From: Flavobacteriaceae bacterium
GTDB taxonomy: Bacteria; Bacteroidota; Bacteroidia; Flavobacteriales; Flavobacteriaceae
Assembly (NCBI GenBank): GCA_947446865.1
Contig: CANFHX010000012.1
Coordinates: forward strand, 1-64,000
DNA: 64,000 nucleotides
Direction: 5' to 3'
In this document: one piece after another, positions 18,157-26,723 of the stretch
Layout: each line of letters starts with the position of its first letter
How positions within the stretch are numbered: position 1 is the stretch's first letter
Notes under the pieces: generated by a model
Database searches by the model: none
What the model was told of the DNA's origin: nothing
The model's input: only the letters and a program-made list of their open reading frames with translations
Program-made: the position numbers and the translations under genes

Positions 18157-19119
18157 TTAAGAAATGTATATTTCTAACACAGAAGCCTTTCCTTTTATTT
18201 CAAACTCCGCAATTTCTGCAGGAAGTAAAACAGTATCCCCTACTTTATAATGGTATTCTTCCCCTTGATAGGTCAAGGTAAAACTGCCTTCAACACACAT
18301 ATATACTGTAAAAGATTGTCCGTTTTTGGTTACTGAAATAGCACCATCCAACGGAATAAAATTTGTTGTAAAGTAGTTACAATCAACAACTGCATTGGAA
18401 GTATTCACCATTTTAGAATACTTTTTTTCTGCATCTACAACATCATAATTAATAGCATCTAAGGCTAAATCTACGTGCAGTTCTCGAGTAGTTCCTTGGG
18501 CATCTACCCTATCAAAATCGTATAATCTATAAGTAATGTCGGAGGTTTGCTGAATTTCGGCAATTACAGTTCCTGCTCCAATAGCATGAACGGTACCTGT
18601 TTCAAGAAAGAAAACATCGCCTTTTTGAACTACTTTGGTATCTAAAATAGATAAAATGGTTTTGTTTTCTAAACTTTTCAAATATTCTTCTGGGGATGAT
18701 TTTTCTTTAAATCCAACAATTAACCTAGCATCGGCATCGGCTTGCATTACAAACCACATTTCGGTTTTGCCAAAAGAATTATGCCGTTTTTTAGCCAATG
18801 CATCGTTAGGATGTACTTGAATGGATAAATCTTCTCGGGCATCTAGATATTTAAATAATAAAGGAAATTGCTTACCAAATTGTTGGTAGACTTTAGTGCC
18901 TAGTACTTGCTCAGGTGATTCGTTAATAATTTCGTTTAACGATTTGTCTTTTAAAGTTCCATTAGCGATAATGCTAACATCATTTTCTACGGTTGAAATT
19001 TCCCAACTTTCTCCAGTGATTTCAGAAGTAATTGGTTTGTTTAAGTAGGTTTTTAATTTGGTTCCGCCCCATATTCTATCTTTTAATATAGGCTGGAATT
19101 GTAGTGGGTATAGTTTCAT
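18157..19119 (-). CDS. manA: Mannose-6-phosphate isomerase, class I
   Basis: This cytoplasmic enzyme interconverts mannose 6-phosphate and fructose 6-phosphate using zinc. The protein begins MKLYPLQFQPILKDRIWGG, the usual start of the short Bacteroidota/Firmicutes type. The metal-binding motifs are visible: SIQVHPND, then KTEMWFVM, then GTVHAIGAG. A C-terminal cupin strand region (VGDTVLLPAEIAEFEIKG) completes the fold. Length is 320 residues from this ATG. An upstream in-frame ATG at 19137 adds six residues and has an AAGGA-like sequence before it, so the longer form cannot be excluded; the shorter one fits the family N-terminus. It may supply GDP-mannose precursors or mannose catabolism. 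No link to the PUL is evident. Confidence 0.9.
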   Translation of the reverse strand: MKLYPLQFQPILKDRIWGGTKLKTYLNKPITSEITGESWEISTVENDVSIIANGTLKDKSLNEIINESPEQVLGTKVYQQFGKQFPLLFKYLDAREDLSIQVHPNDALAKKRHNSFGKTEMWFVMQADADARLIVGFKEKSSPEEYLKSLENKTILSILDTKVVQKGDVFFLETGTVHAIGAGTVIAEIQQTSDITYRLYDFDRVDAQGTTRELHVDLALDAINYDVVDAEKKYSKMVNTSNAVVDCNYFTTNFIPLDGAISVTKNGQSFTVYMCVEGSFTLTYQGEEYHYKVGDTVLLPAEIAEFEIKGKASVLEIYIS

Positions 19120-19164
19120 AAGTTTACAAATAGGCAAAATGTTTGTCCTTTAGCCCCGATTGAA

Positions 19165-19211
19165 GCAAATATCCTTTTTTGTTTTTTCTTTAAAAACAAA
19201 AAAGATATTGC
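19165..19211 (-). terminator. Probable terminator after the peroxiredoxin gene
   Basis: A long A/T-rich inverted repeat (GCAAATATCC plus a T-run against an A-run plus GATATTGC), with two small bulges, follows the bcp stop codon on the minus strand. The stem is imperfect, so confidence is moderate. Confidence 0.4.
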
Positions 19212-19268
19212 GAAAAGCGGGAAAATGGTTTACAAAAGTAAGAAAATGCTTCGCTTCTAAAAATAAAT

Positions 19269-19718
19269 TTATGCTTTTTTAAGAATTTGAAGTGCTTTTT
19301 CAATATGAATTTTACTAGACATGCTATTGAAAATCATAAGGATAACCCCATTTTTATCGGCTACAAAAGTTTCGCGACCTGGAAGAAAAATAAGGGAATT
19401 TTCTACACCAAATAATTTTCGTAATTTTTTATCGGCATCGGAAAGCAAAATAAAAGGCAGGTTGAATTTGCTTTTAAATTTTAAATGGGAAGTAACTGAA
19501 TCGGCACTTATGCCTATAACTTCGGCTCCTAAATCTTTAAAATCTTGATAATTATCTCTAAAACTACAAGCCTCTGCGGTGCAACCTGGTGTGTTATCTT
19601 TTGGGTAAAAATAAATCACAAGGGATTGTTTTCCAATATAATTTTTACTGTCGAAAACAGTTCCGTTGGTGTCTTTTGCTGTGAAATTGGGAAGCGTATC
19701 GCCTACTTTTAGTGCCAT
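19269..19718 (-). CDS. bcp: Thioredoxin-dependent peroxiredoxin (BCP family)
   Basis: This 149-residue cytoplasmic peroxidase reduces hydrogen peroxide and organic hydroperoxides with electrons from thioredoxin. The alkyl-hydroperoxide-reductase/thioredoxin fold is full length. The signature YPKDNTPGCTAEACSFRD contains the peroxidatic Cys46 and, five residues later, Cys51, the resolving cysteine arrangement of the two-Cys BCP/PrxQ type. GVENSLIFLPGRETFV is the usual C-terminal loop. The gene begins one base after the end of the upstream pterin-synthase-type gene, so the two are co-transcribed. Confidence 0.92.
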   Translation of the reverse strand: MALKVGDTLPNFTAKDTNGTVFDSKNYIGKQSLVIYFYPKDNTPGCTAEACSFRDNYQDFKDLGAEVIGISADSVTSHLKFKSKFNLPFILLSDADKKLRKLFGVENSLIFLPGRETFVADKNGVILMIFNSMSSKIHIEKALQILKKA

Positions 19719-19719
19719 T

Positions 19720-20130
19720 TTAATTTCCTTTATAGGTTACAAAATTGCGAGGTGTTTCATACAAAACTACTTCCAATTCGTTGGTTTCAGCAATATGACT
19801 TCGGAGTTTATTCCAAATTACAACGGCAATATTTTCGGCAGTTGGGTTCAAATCGGCAAAATCTGGAACGTCTAAATTCAGATTTTTATGATCGAAAGCA
19901 TCTTCAATATGCTTTTTTATCAAGTCGGAAAGTATCTTAACATCCACCACAAAACCAGTTTCGGGGTCAATTGGCCCAGTAACCGAAACGATTAACTCGT
20001 AGTTGTGCCCGTGAAAATTGGGATTGTTGCATTTTCCAAAAACAAGATTGTTTTGTGCATCGGTCCAATCTTTTCGGAATAATCTATGGGCTGCGTTAAA
20101 GTGGGCTTTTCTGGAAACAGTAACTATCAT
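19720..20130 (-). CDS. 6-pyruvoyltetrahydropterin synthase / 6-carboxytetrahydropterin synthase family protein
   Basis: The enzyme converts dihydroneopterin triphosphate either to 6-carboxytetrahydropterin (queuosine pathway, QueD) or to 6-pyruvoyltetrahydropterin. Starting at the ATG at 20130 the 136-residue protein begins MIVTVSRKAHFNAAHRL. Zinc ligands are His15, His40 and His42, and the motif CNNPNFHGHNY places the catalytic Cys34 six residues before His40. This C-X5-HGH spacing is that of animal-type PTPS; classical QueD has C-X3-HGH. A CATE-like ETGFVVDVKIL motif and the C-terminal Glu in LEVVLYETPRN are present. An upstream in-frame ATG at 20178 coincides with a TAAATTTG promoter box (20178-20185), so the shorter start is preferred. 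Confidence 0.85.
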   Translation of the reverse strand: MIVTVSRKAHFNAAHRLFRKDWTDAQNNLVFGKCNNPNFHGHNYELIVSVTGPIDPETGFVVDVKILSDLIKKHIEDAFDHKNLNLDVPDFADLNPTAENIAVVIWNKLRSHIAETNELEVVLYETPRNFVTYKGN

Positions 20131-20263
20131 TTGGTTGTGGGTATTGGTTTTTTTGACACGAATTGCACTAATTTGCACAAATTTATTTGGGGATTATTAC
20201 ACTAATTTTCTGCCTTTGGCAGGTTCTAGGTTTAACGTAAAAAATTTTTAATTTTTAATTCTT

Positions 20264-20791
20264 CTATAACTTGTGATCTTCGAGATAGTGATAAAACTCG
20301 TCGAAAATTATTTTAAACCATACGGTATATAGGTCTGGATTTTGTTTCATGTCGGTTCTAACGTCTTCAATGCACATCCATTTCCAACTTTCCACCTCTT
20401 CGGGATTTATTTTTGGCTCGTCGTTGTAATACCCAATCATTACGTGGTCTAGTTCGTGCTCGGTCAAACCATTATCAAAAGGGGCTTTATAAATAAAATG
20501 GAACAGTTCTTTTAGTTCGGTTACAAATCCCATTTCTTCAAAAAGTCTTCGCGATCCAGCACCAATATTGGTTTCGCCAGCGCGTTGGTGACTGCAACAA
20601 GTGTTGGTCCACAACAATGGGGAATGGTATTTTTGATGGGCGCGTTGTTGCAACATGATTTCGTTTTTGCTGTTCAATACAAAAACCGAAAAAGCGCGAT
20701 GTAAAACGGCTTTTTCATGTGCTTCGAGTTTGTTCATCAGCCCAATAGGCTCGTCTTTTTCGTTGACTAATATTACTTGTTCTTCTTTCAT
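20264..20791 (-). CDS. idi: Isopentenyl-diphosphate delta-isomerase, type I
   Basis: This cytoplasmic Nudix-fold enzyme interconverts isopentenyl and dimethylallyl diphosphate for isoprenoid synthesis. From the ATG at 20791 the product has 175 residues (MKEEQVILVNEKDEPIG). The catalytic cysteine lies in LLWTNTCCSHQRAGE, and the Nudix-like helix is RRLFEEMGF. ELDHVMIGYY and VESWKWMCIEDV are further type I motifs. The frame extends 45 codons upstream to 20926, but that part is not family-like, and a good promoter at 20809-20839 lies inside it, so the short start is chosen. Confidence 0.92.
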   Translation of the reverse strand: MKEEQVILVNEKDEPIGLMNKLEAHEKAVLHRAFSVFVLNSKNEIMLQQRAHQKYHSPLLWTNTCCSHQRAGETNIGAGSRRLFEEMGFVTELKELFHFIYKAPFDNGLTEHELDHVMIGYYNDEPKINPEEVESWKWMCIEDVRTDMKQNPDLYTVWFKIIFDEFYHYLEDHKL

Positions 20792-20808
20792 AGAATTTTT
20801 ATGCTTGT

Positions 20809-20839
20809 CAAAAATACAAAAAAAGAATTGGTACCTCAA
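20809..20839 (-). promoter_or_regulatory. Promoter of idi
   Basis: The minus strand reads TTG, 20 bases, then TATTTTTG, ending 18 bases before the idi ATG at 20791. It fits the Bacteroidota -33/-7 consensus and argues against the longer idi start. Confidence 0.6.
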
Positions 20840-20884
20840 TTTAAATAAATCAACAACCGTTAAACTTTCCTTAAAGATGGCTTT

Positions 20885-20918
20885 TTGGCAATCAAAATGG
20901 CATTTTGTTGTAGATTTG
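20885..20918 (+). promoter_or_regulatory. Promoter of the methionine sulfoxide reductase gene
   Basis: The plus strand reads TTG, 23 bases, then TAGATTTG, ending 24 bases before the ATG at 20943. It is divergent from the idi promoter. Confidence 0.55.
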
Positions 20919-20942
20919 TAATTCAATTCAAATTAAAGTGCG

Positions 20943-22049
20943 ATGAAAAAAATCTTTAACTATTGGATACTACTTCCCTTGTTTGTATTGAACGCTTGCG
21001 GGCAATCGAATAAAAAAAGTGAATTAACGCCAAAATCTTCTACTATGGAAAATGTAATTAACAAACCTGAGAATCCTTATTATTCGAATACGGATACTAC
21101 TAAATTAAACGTGTCGGATGCCGATTGGAAAAAAGTGCTTTCTCCCGATTTGTATGCCGTAGCGCGAGAAGCCGATACTGAAAGAGCCTTTAGGGGGACT
21201 ATGTGGAATTCGGAAACTAAAGGAACTTATTATTGTGCCGCTTGCGGTTATAAATTATTTAAATCCAATCAAAAGTTTACTAGCAGTTGCGGTTGGCCAA
21301 GTTTTTTTGAACAAGATAACAAAGAAAGTATCACTTTTAAATCGGATAATTCTTATGGAATGCAACGCACGGAAGCAAATTGCGGCAGATGCAACAGCCA
21401 TTTAGGACATTTATTTGACGATGGGCCAAAACCAACAGGTAAAAGATATTGTATGAATGCTATATCTATGGATTTTGTTCCGGATAGCGTAACGCTTAAT
21501 AAATCCGAAGGAAATATGGAAACTATAACCCTTGGCGGAGGTTGCTACTGGTGTGTGGAAGCAGTTTATGAAAATTTAAAAGGAGTAAAATCAGTAGTAT
21601 CTGGATTTTCTGGAGGAACGGTTGCCAATCCTAGTTACGAAGAAGTTTGTACCGGAAGCACTGGTCATGCCGAAGTAGTTCAAGTTACTTACGATAAAAC
21701 GGTTACTAATTTGAATGAAATATTTCAAGTATTTTTCACCGTGCACGACCCAACCACTTTAAATAGACAAGGTGCCGATGTTGGAACGCAATACCGTTCG
21801 GTTATTTTCTATTCGGATGAAGAACAGAAAAAAGCGGCCGAAAGCATTATTCAAGAATTGAATGCAAAAAATGTTTATCCAAGTAAAATTGTTACTGTGG
21901 TGGAAGCATTTAAAAAGTTTTATCCTGCGGATGCTTACCACCAAGATTATTACAACAATAATAAGGAACAACCGTATTGCAAAATGGTAATCCAACCAAA
22001 AATAGAAAAATTCGAGAAGGTTTTTAAAGACCGATTGAAAAAGCAATAA
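20943..22049 (+). CDS. msrAB: Fused MsrB-MsrA peptide methionine sulfoxide reductase, lipoprotein
   Basis: This 368-residue bifunctional repair enzyme reduces both R- and S-methionine sulfoxide in proteins. The N-terminus MKKIFNYWILLPLFVLNACG carries a lipobox with lipidation at Cys19, so it acts in the envelope. MsrB comes first: zinc motifs CAACG and CGRC, and RYCMN with catalytic Cys170. MsrA follows: GGGCYWCVE with catalytic Cys201, and the GTQYRSVIF and YHQDYYN motifs. The order B then A is the reverse of the common MsrA-MsrB fusion. It is the only plus-strand gene in this half, with its own promoter (20885-20918) and terminator (22054-22081). Protection of extracytoplasmic proteins is inferred. 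Confidence 0.93.
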   Translation: MKKIFNYWILLPLFVLNACGQSNKKSELTPKSSTMENVINKPENPYYSNTDTTKLNVSDADWKKVLSPDLYAVAREADTERAFRGTMWNSETKGTYYCAACGYKLFKSNQKFTSSCGWPSFFEQDNKESITFKSDNSYGMQRTEANCGRCNSHLGHLFDDGPKPTGKRYCMNAISMDFVPDSVTLNKSEGNMETITLGGGCYWCVEAVYENLKGVKSVVSGFSGGTVANPSYEEVCTGSTGHAEVVQVTYDKTVTNLNEIFQVFFTVHDPTTLNRQGADVGTQYRSVIFYSDEEQKKAAESIIQELNAKNVYPSKIVTVVEAFKKFYPADAYHQDYYNNNKEQPYCKMVIQPKIEKFEKVFKDRLKKQ

Positions 22050-22053
22050 AACT

Positions 22054-22081
22054 AAAAAGTCTCCGATAACGGAGACTTTTT
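22054..22081. terminator. Bidirectional terminator between msrAB and the aldehyde dehydrogenase gene
   Basis: A perfect 12-bp stem (AAAAAGTCTCCG with CGGAGACTTTTT) closes an ATAA loop and is flanked by A and T tracts on both sides. It serves the two convergent genes; the right one ends at 22083. Confidence 0.85.
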
Positions 22082-22082
22082 T

Positions 22083-23663
22083 TTATAGAATATAATCGGT
22101 AGTGATAAAATTAGATTCTTTGCTATTTAATAATTCTTGTAAAATTTCATTATTGTAAGCATTATCTTTAGAAGCGACAAAGGTCCTAATTGAAAAGGAT
22201 CGCAGCGCATCATGAATACTTAAGGTACCTACAGCCGAATCGTTTCTTCCTGTAAACGGATACACATCGGGACCACGCTGGCAAGAACTATTTAAATTTA
22301 CACGACAAACTAAATTCACTAAAGTATCAATAAGTGGCGCAAGGGTTTTTATATCTTTTCCAAACAAACTTACTTGCTGGCCATAATTAGATTCGGCCAT
22401 ATCATTTAAAGGTTCTTGAATATCTTTGAAAGTTAATATTGGAACTACTGGACCAAATTGTTCTTCGTGATACACTCGCATTTCTTTATTAATTGGAAAC
22501 AAAACAGCAGGAAAAATATAATTTTCTGAATGTTGTCCGCCTTTTTGATTTATAATTTTTGCTCCTTTATCTTTAGCATCATCAATTAATTCCTGAATAT
22601 AAGCAGGCTTTTCCTTTTCAGGTAATGGAGTTAATAAAACTCCGTTTTCCCATGGATTTCCAAAAGGTAAAGCATCTACTTTTTCAGAAAATCTTTTATT
22701 GAATTCATCCGCAATAGATTCATGCACGTATAAAATTTTCAATGCCGTACAACGTTGTCCATTGAAAGATAAAGAACCTGCAACACATTCTTGAATTGCC
22801 AAATCTAAATCGGCATCGGGTAAAATAATAGCAGGATTTTTTGCTTCTAATCCTAAGATTAAACGCAATCTATTTTTATTTGGATGCTGGTCTTGTAACG
22901 CAATTGCCGATTTACTGTTTCCAATTAATGCCAATACCGCAACTTTTCCGGATTTCATTATTGGAGAAGCCACATCTCTACCTCTACCGTAAACGATGTT
23001 AATTACACCTTTTGGGAAACTACTTCTAAATGCTTCAAGCAATGGAGAAATTAGTAAAACGCCATGTTTAGCAGGTTTAAAAATAACTGTATTTCCCATA
23101 ATAATTGCCGGAATCAGTAAGGAAAAAGTTTCGTTTAATGGATAATTATAAGGTCCGAGACATAAGACTACTCCAAGTGGCCCTCGTCGAACCATAGCAT
23201 TTACTCCTTGACTTTTGGTGAATTTGGAATTGGATCGATCCAATTCTTTATAATCTTCAATAGTGTCATTGATATAATCAATAGTTCTATCAAACTCTTT
23301 TTCAGAATCGGATAATGATTTTCCAATTTCCCACATCAAGAATTTTACTACTTCGCTTCGAGTAGTTTTCATTTGCATGACAAAATTTTGCATGCATTTA
23401 ATACGGTCAATCACTTTCATTGTTGGCCATAAACCTTGTCCGTTATCATACGCATCAAAAGCTGCTTTGGTAACATCAACAGCCTCTGTTTCGCCCATTG
23501 CAGGAATACTTCCTAAAAGCGTTGGCGCATATTCTGCAGTGGAAGATATGGTTGAAAAAACGGATGTGAATTCGCCAGACCATTTTTTTAATTCTCCATT
23601 TACTAAATAAGTATCTTGAAGTAATGGTTTGTTTATTTGAAATTCTATGGGGATTGATTTCAT
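22083..23663 (-). CDS. Aldehyde dehydrogenase, NADP-dependent glyceraldehyde-3-phosphate dehydrogenase type
   Basis: This 526-residue cytoplasmic enzyme belongs to the aldehyde dehydrogenase superfamily. The oxyanion/cofactor region is [14 protein letters not shown], the general-base Glu is in [12 protein letters not shown], and the nucleophilic cysteine is in [19 protein letters not shown] is the usual late motif. Length and motifs fit the non-phosphorylating GAPN group, which oxidises glyceraldehyde 3-phosphate to 3-phosphoglycerate with NADP, but substrate cannot be read with certainty. It stands alone, convergent to msrAB. The 160-bp upstream spacer contains an A/T palindrome around CGATATATCG (23739-23748). 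Whether it belongs to sugar catabolism fed by the nearby PUL is unknown. Confidence 0.82.
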   Translation of the reverse strand: MKSIPIEFQINKPLLQDTYLVNGELKKWSGEFTSVFSTISSTAEYAPTLLGSIPAMGETEAVDVTKAAFDAYDNGQGLWPTMKVIDRIKCMQNFVMQMKTTRSEVVKFLMWEIGKSLSDSEKEFDRTIDYINDTIEDYKELDRSNSKFTKSQGVNAMVRRGPLGVVLCLGPYNYPLNETFSLLIPAIIMGNTVIFKPAKHGVLLISPLLEAFRSSFPKGVINIVYGRGRDVASPIMKSGKVAVLALIGNSKSAIALQDQHPNKNRLRLILGLEAKNPAIILPDADLDLAIQECVAGSLSFNGQRCTALKILYVHESIADEFNKRFSEKVDALPFGNPWENGVLLTPLPEKEKPAYIQELIDDAKDKGAKIINQKGGQHSENYIFPAVLFPINKEMRVYHEEQFGPVVPILTFKDIQEPLNDMAESNYGQQVSLFGKDIKTLAPLIDTLVNLVCRVNLNSSCQRGPDVYPFTGRNDSAVGTLSIHDALRSFSIRTFVASKDNAYNNEILQELLNSKESNFITTDYIL

Positions 23664-23766
23664 AAATACTATTTTTTTTATAAAATTACATTTAATAAAA
23701 TAATGACAATAGTATTTTTCAAAAAGTAATTAACTATATCGATATATCGAAACAATACTAACAAAA

Positions 23767-23790
23767 ACACCCGCAAATTATTGAGGGCGT
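23767..23790 (-). terminator. Terminator at the left end of the PUL
   Basis: On the minus strand ACGCCCTCAA, a TAAT loop and TTGCGGGTGT form a 10-bp stem (one G-T pair, one mismatch) followed by TTTTTG. It lies 34 bp after the stop of the DUF4861 gene and closes the susC-to-DUF4861 transcript. Confidence 0.7.
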
Positions 23791-23823
23791 TATGGTTAAT
23801 GTAGTTGTGTGTGGTTTGTAATA

Positions 23824-25002
23824 TTATTCTTTAATCTTTACTGTTAATGGATTATTAATTTTAGTGGCATAGCTACTTAAATAGTTTTCCCATGCTTCTT
23901 TTGTGGTGAATTCTCCTTGTTTTTTCCATCCGAAACCAGTGTAATAAACCACTTTATTGTTTTTTACCTTTATCGATGCGTATAAATTACACAATTCCTT
24001 ATTAGGATTTATATATTTTTCGAAACTTACCATGGTTTTTTTAGGAAAAACAATTCCAGTTCCAATTTCTGAATCATCAATTGGTTGCCAATAATCGATC
24101 CAACCAGCTTTCAAATTCCCTTCGGTTGTTCCATCATTATTATGTAATGTAATTCCGGTTGAAAGTTCTTTGGTACCAGTTACATCAATTTCAAATTTGG
24201 ATAAAAAACTTCCATAATCTAAACTGATATGTTTTACTTCGGTGATTTTATTTCCAGCAGCATCCCAATCGGCATAGGTTAAAACAAAACTCGTTCTAAT
24301 AGGACCTGTAGTTATGGTTTTCCAGGTAGTAAAATTTTTAGAAAAGTAATATGTAGAATCTACTTTTACTCCTACACCACCAATTCCGCGACTGGCTCCA
24401 ACATGAAAATTATCTAAACCTTCACCGGTATCTTTATGGTACGTTCCGGTGCCGTTAGTGTATTTTTCATACCATTTATTGATTACAGGATATTCTACTC
24501 TTTTTAACCAAGCGTCAATTCCGCTAGTTAATGTACCTCCTTTTATTTTATCTTCGACCATTTTTTGAGCTACTGGACCATAAGTTCTAAAAGCAACTTT
24601 GTTGTTTTCCCAAGCATAATCGTCGGTTCTTTCTGGAACAAATCTGGAATAACAATAAACAATTTGATCTTTAGTTGTAGAATCCGTATTTAATACTAAT
24701 TCGTATTTATTTGTTGCAGATGCCTTAATTTTTGGTTGAAAAAGTAGTATGTCGTTTATACCATCTCCGTTTTCATCTACACATTGAGAGATTAGAAATT
24801 CGGCACTTCCAACTTCTCTAATTCTGTAATTTTCTAATACATCCGAAGGTTCTAAATCCAATTTACTTTTAGATAATTCTACTGTTTCAAATTCTCTATC
24901 CATATTTAATGGATTGGTAATTATAATAAATTTTGACTCTTGAGAATACGAAAGTAATCCACAAGAAAATAGAAGAATTGCTATTATTTTTGTGCTTTTC
25001 AT
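23824..25002 (-). CDS. DUF4861-family periplasmic protein
   Basis: This protein of about 392 residues begins MKSTKIIAILLFSCGLLSYS with a signal peptide. The mature part has features I associate with DUF4861, a family frequent in PULs for uronic-acid polysaccharides: WENNKVAFRTYGP, GEGLDNFHVGASRG, GGVGV and ISLDYGSFLSKFEID. No biochemical function is assigned here. It is the last gene of the susC-susD-kduI-kduD run and overlaps the end of kduD by a few bases if the ATG at 25014 or 25002 is used. A role in processing unsaturated or saturated uronate oligosaccharides is inference from position. The family assignment is from memory of motifs. Confidence 0.75.
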   Translation of the reverse strand: MKSTKIIAILLFSCGLLSYSQESKFIIITNPLNMDREFETVELSKSKLDLEPSDVLENYRIREVGSAEFLISQCVDENGDGINDILLFQPKIKASATNKYELVLNTDSTTKDQIVYCYSRFVPERTDDYAWENNKVAFRTYGPVAQKMVEDKIKGGTLTSGIDAWLKRVEYPVINKWYEKYTNGTGTYHKDTGEGLDNFHVGASRGIGGVGVKVDSTYYFSKNFTTWKTITTGPIRTSFVLTYADWDAAGNKITEVKHISLDYGSFLSKFEIDVTGTKELSTGITLHNNDGTTEGNLKAGWIDYWQPIDDSEIGTGIVFPKKTMVSFEKYINPNKELCNLYASIKVKNNKVVYYTGFGWKKQGEFTTKEAWENYLSSYATKINNPLTVKIKE

Positions 25003-25003
25003 T

Positions 25004-25798
25004 TTAAATTTCATTTGAAGGTTTTCCAATAGTTGCCAAAATTCCACCATCTACATATAAAATATGTCCGTTTACAAAATCACTTGCTTTGGAAGATAGA
25101 AATATTGCAGCACCGGATAAATCATCTGGATTTCCCCATTTGGAAGCAGGAGTCCTGTTGATGATAAAATCGTTAAACGGATGCCCGTCAATTCTAATTG
25201 GAGCCGTTTGTTCGGTAGCAAAATAGCCTGGGCCAATTCCGTTTACTTGAACGTTGTGTCTTCCCCATTCGGTAGCCATATTTTTGGTAAGCATTTTAAG
25301 ACCCCCTTTTGCAGCAGCATAAGCTCCAACACTATTTCGTCCTAATTCACTCATCATCGAGCAAATGTTGATTATTTTGCCTTCTTGTCGAGCAATCATT
25401 CCTTTGGCAACGTGCTTAGAAACAATAAAAGGACTCACTAAATCAATATCAATAACTTCTTTAAATTCAGAAACTTCCATTTCAATTAACGGAATTCTTT
25501 TTATTATTCCTGCATTGTTAATTAGAATATCTATGGCACCAACTTCGCTTTCAATTTTGGCAATTGCTGCAATTACTTCACTTTCATTAGCAACATTAAA
25601 TTTATAACCAAAAGCCTGAATGCCTTCTTTTTTAAATTCTAAAATGGCCTCGTCAATTTTTGGTTGCGAAGAGTTCCCGTTTACAATAATTGTGGCACCT
25701 GCATGACCAAGTCCTTTTGCCATTGCCATTCCTAGACCATGCGTGCTACCCGTAACGAGAGCAATTTTTCCAGTTAAATCAAATAATGAAATTCCCAT
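25004..25798 (-). CDS. kduD: 2-deoxy-D-gluconate 3-dehydrogenase (short-chain dehydrogenase)
   Basis: This 264-residue cytoplasmic oxidoreductase would convert 2,5-diketo-3-deoxygluconate to 2-keto-3-deoxygluconate (KDG) with NAD(P)H. The SDR glycine motif TGSTHGLGMAMAKGLG, the INNAG motif, and the catalytic Ser, Tyr and Lys (ICSMMSELG, then YAAAKGG) are all present. The C-terminal VNGHILYVDGG is standard. It begins two bases after the kduI stop, consistent with one transcript. With KduI it handles the unsaturated uronate released by GH88 and exolytic lyases. Gluconate 5-dehydrogenase is a close alternative annotation; the kduI neighbour favours KduD. Confidence 0.9.
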   Translation of the reverse strand: MGISLFDLTGKIALVTGSTHGLGMAMAKGLGHAGATIIVNGNSSQPKIDEAILEFKKEGIQAFGYKFNVANESEVIAAIAKIESEVGAIDILINNAGIIKRIPLIEMEVSEFKEVIDIDLVSPFIVSKHVAKGMIARQEGKIINICSMMSELGRNSVGAYAAAKGGLKMLTKNMATEWGRHNVQVNGIGPGYFATEQTAPIRIDGHPFNDFIINRTPASKWGNPDDLSGAAIFLSSKASDFVNGHILYVDGGILATIGKPSNEI

Positions 25799-25800
25799 AG

Positions 25801-26640
25801 TTATCTTAAATCGGTTATTTTACAAACATCCATATCGCCATAATCTAGATTCTCTCCGGCCATTCCCCAAATAAAAGTATAATTGGAAGTTCCTGCACCA
25901 GAATGTATCGACCAAGGTGGTGAGATAACTGCTTGGTGGTTGTTCATCCAAATATGTCTTGTTTCTTGTGGTTGTCCCATAAAATGGCACACTGCTTGGT
26001 TTTCTGGAATATCTAAATAAAAATAAACTTCCATTCTTCTATCGTGAACGTGGGCTGGCATGGTATTCCAAACGCTTCCGGTTTTTAATTCGGTCATTCC
26101 CATTTGCAGTTGGCAAGTGGTTACAATGCCACCAATAATCATTTGATTAACCGTTCGGTGGTTTGCCGTTTCCATTGCGCCTAATTGCAATTTATTTGCT
26201 TCAGCAAGACCTACTTTTTTATTAGGATAATTGGTATGTGCTGGAGCAGAATTCAAATAGAACATAGCAGGATTAGAAGCATCGGCACTATGAAAGACAA
26301 CTTCTTTATTTCCACATCCAAGGTAAAGAGAGTCTTTGAATCCCAATTCATAAGAAATTCCATCGGCAACTACAGTTCCTATTCCGCCAACGTTTATTAT
26401 TCCTAATTCTCTTCTTTCTAGAAAATAAGAAGATTTTAAAGGATCAATAGTTTCTAAAGTAAGCGGTTGTAAAGGCACTGCAGAACCAGCAATATAGCGA
26501 TCGTAATGGGAATAGGTGAGATTTACTTTTCCTATTTCCATTAAATTATCAATTAAAAATTCGGCTCTTAATTGTTCGGTATCGTATTGCTTTACGGCTT
26601 GCGGACTAGAAGCATATCGTGTTTGGTAGGATGCAGACAT
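25801..26640 (-). CDS. kduI: 5-dehydro-4-deoxy-D-glucuronate isomerase
   Basis: This 279-residue cytoplasmic cupin isomerase converts 5-keto-4-deoxyuronate (the open form of 4,5-unsaturated uronate) to 2,5-diketo-3-deoxygluconate. The full-length sequence starts MSASYQTRYASSPQAVKQYD. Metal-binding residues are visible in MPAHVHDRRMEVYFYLD and PPWSIHSGAGTSNYTFIWGM. It directly precedes kduD. A strong hairpin with a T-tract (26681-26713) separates it from susD, and a TAAATTTG box (26671-26678) lies 31 bases before the ATG, so it may also have its own start of transcription. Confidence 0.95.
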   Translation of the reverse strand: MSASYQTRYASSPQAVKQYDTEQLRAEFLIDNLMEIGKVNLTYSHYDRYIAGSAVPLQPLTLETIDPLKSSYFLERRELGIINVGGIGTVVADGISYELGFKDSLYLGCGNKEVVFHSADASNPAMFYLNSAPAHTNYPNKKVGLAEANKLQLGAMETANHRTVNQMIIGGIVTTCQLQMGMTELKTGSVWNTMPAHVHDRRMEVYFYLDIPENQAVCHFMGQPQETRHIWMNNHQAVISPPWSIHSGAGTSNYTFIWGMAGENLDYGDMDVCKITDLR

Positions 26641-26670
26641 TATTTGTAATTTATATTATTTTTTATTTTT

Positions 26671-26678
26671 CAAATTTA
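26671..26678 (-). promoter_or_regulatory. Possible -7 promoter box for kduI
   Basis: TAAATTTG on the minus strand matches TAnnTTTG at a suitable distance from the kduI start. No TTG is found at the expected -33 position, so it is only a candidate. Confidence 0.3.
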
Positions 26679-26680
26679 AA

Positions 26681-26713
26681 AAAAACAGCGTATAAAAATT
26701 ATACACTGTTTTT
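26681..26713 (-). terminator. Intra-operon terminator or attenuator between susD and kduI
   Basis: On the minus strand AAAAACAGTGTATAA, a TTT loop and TTATACGCTGTTTTT form a 15-bp stem with a single G-T pair, followed by a T-tract. It begins 11 bp after the susD stop. Confidence 0.8.
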
Positions 26714-26723
26714 AATATGCTTA

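Noticed and set aside
23739..23748. CGATATATCG palindrome between the aldehyde dehydrogenase gene and the PUL
   Set aside because: It is short and A/T-rich, so chance occurrence is likely. No supporting second site was seen.
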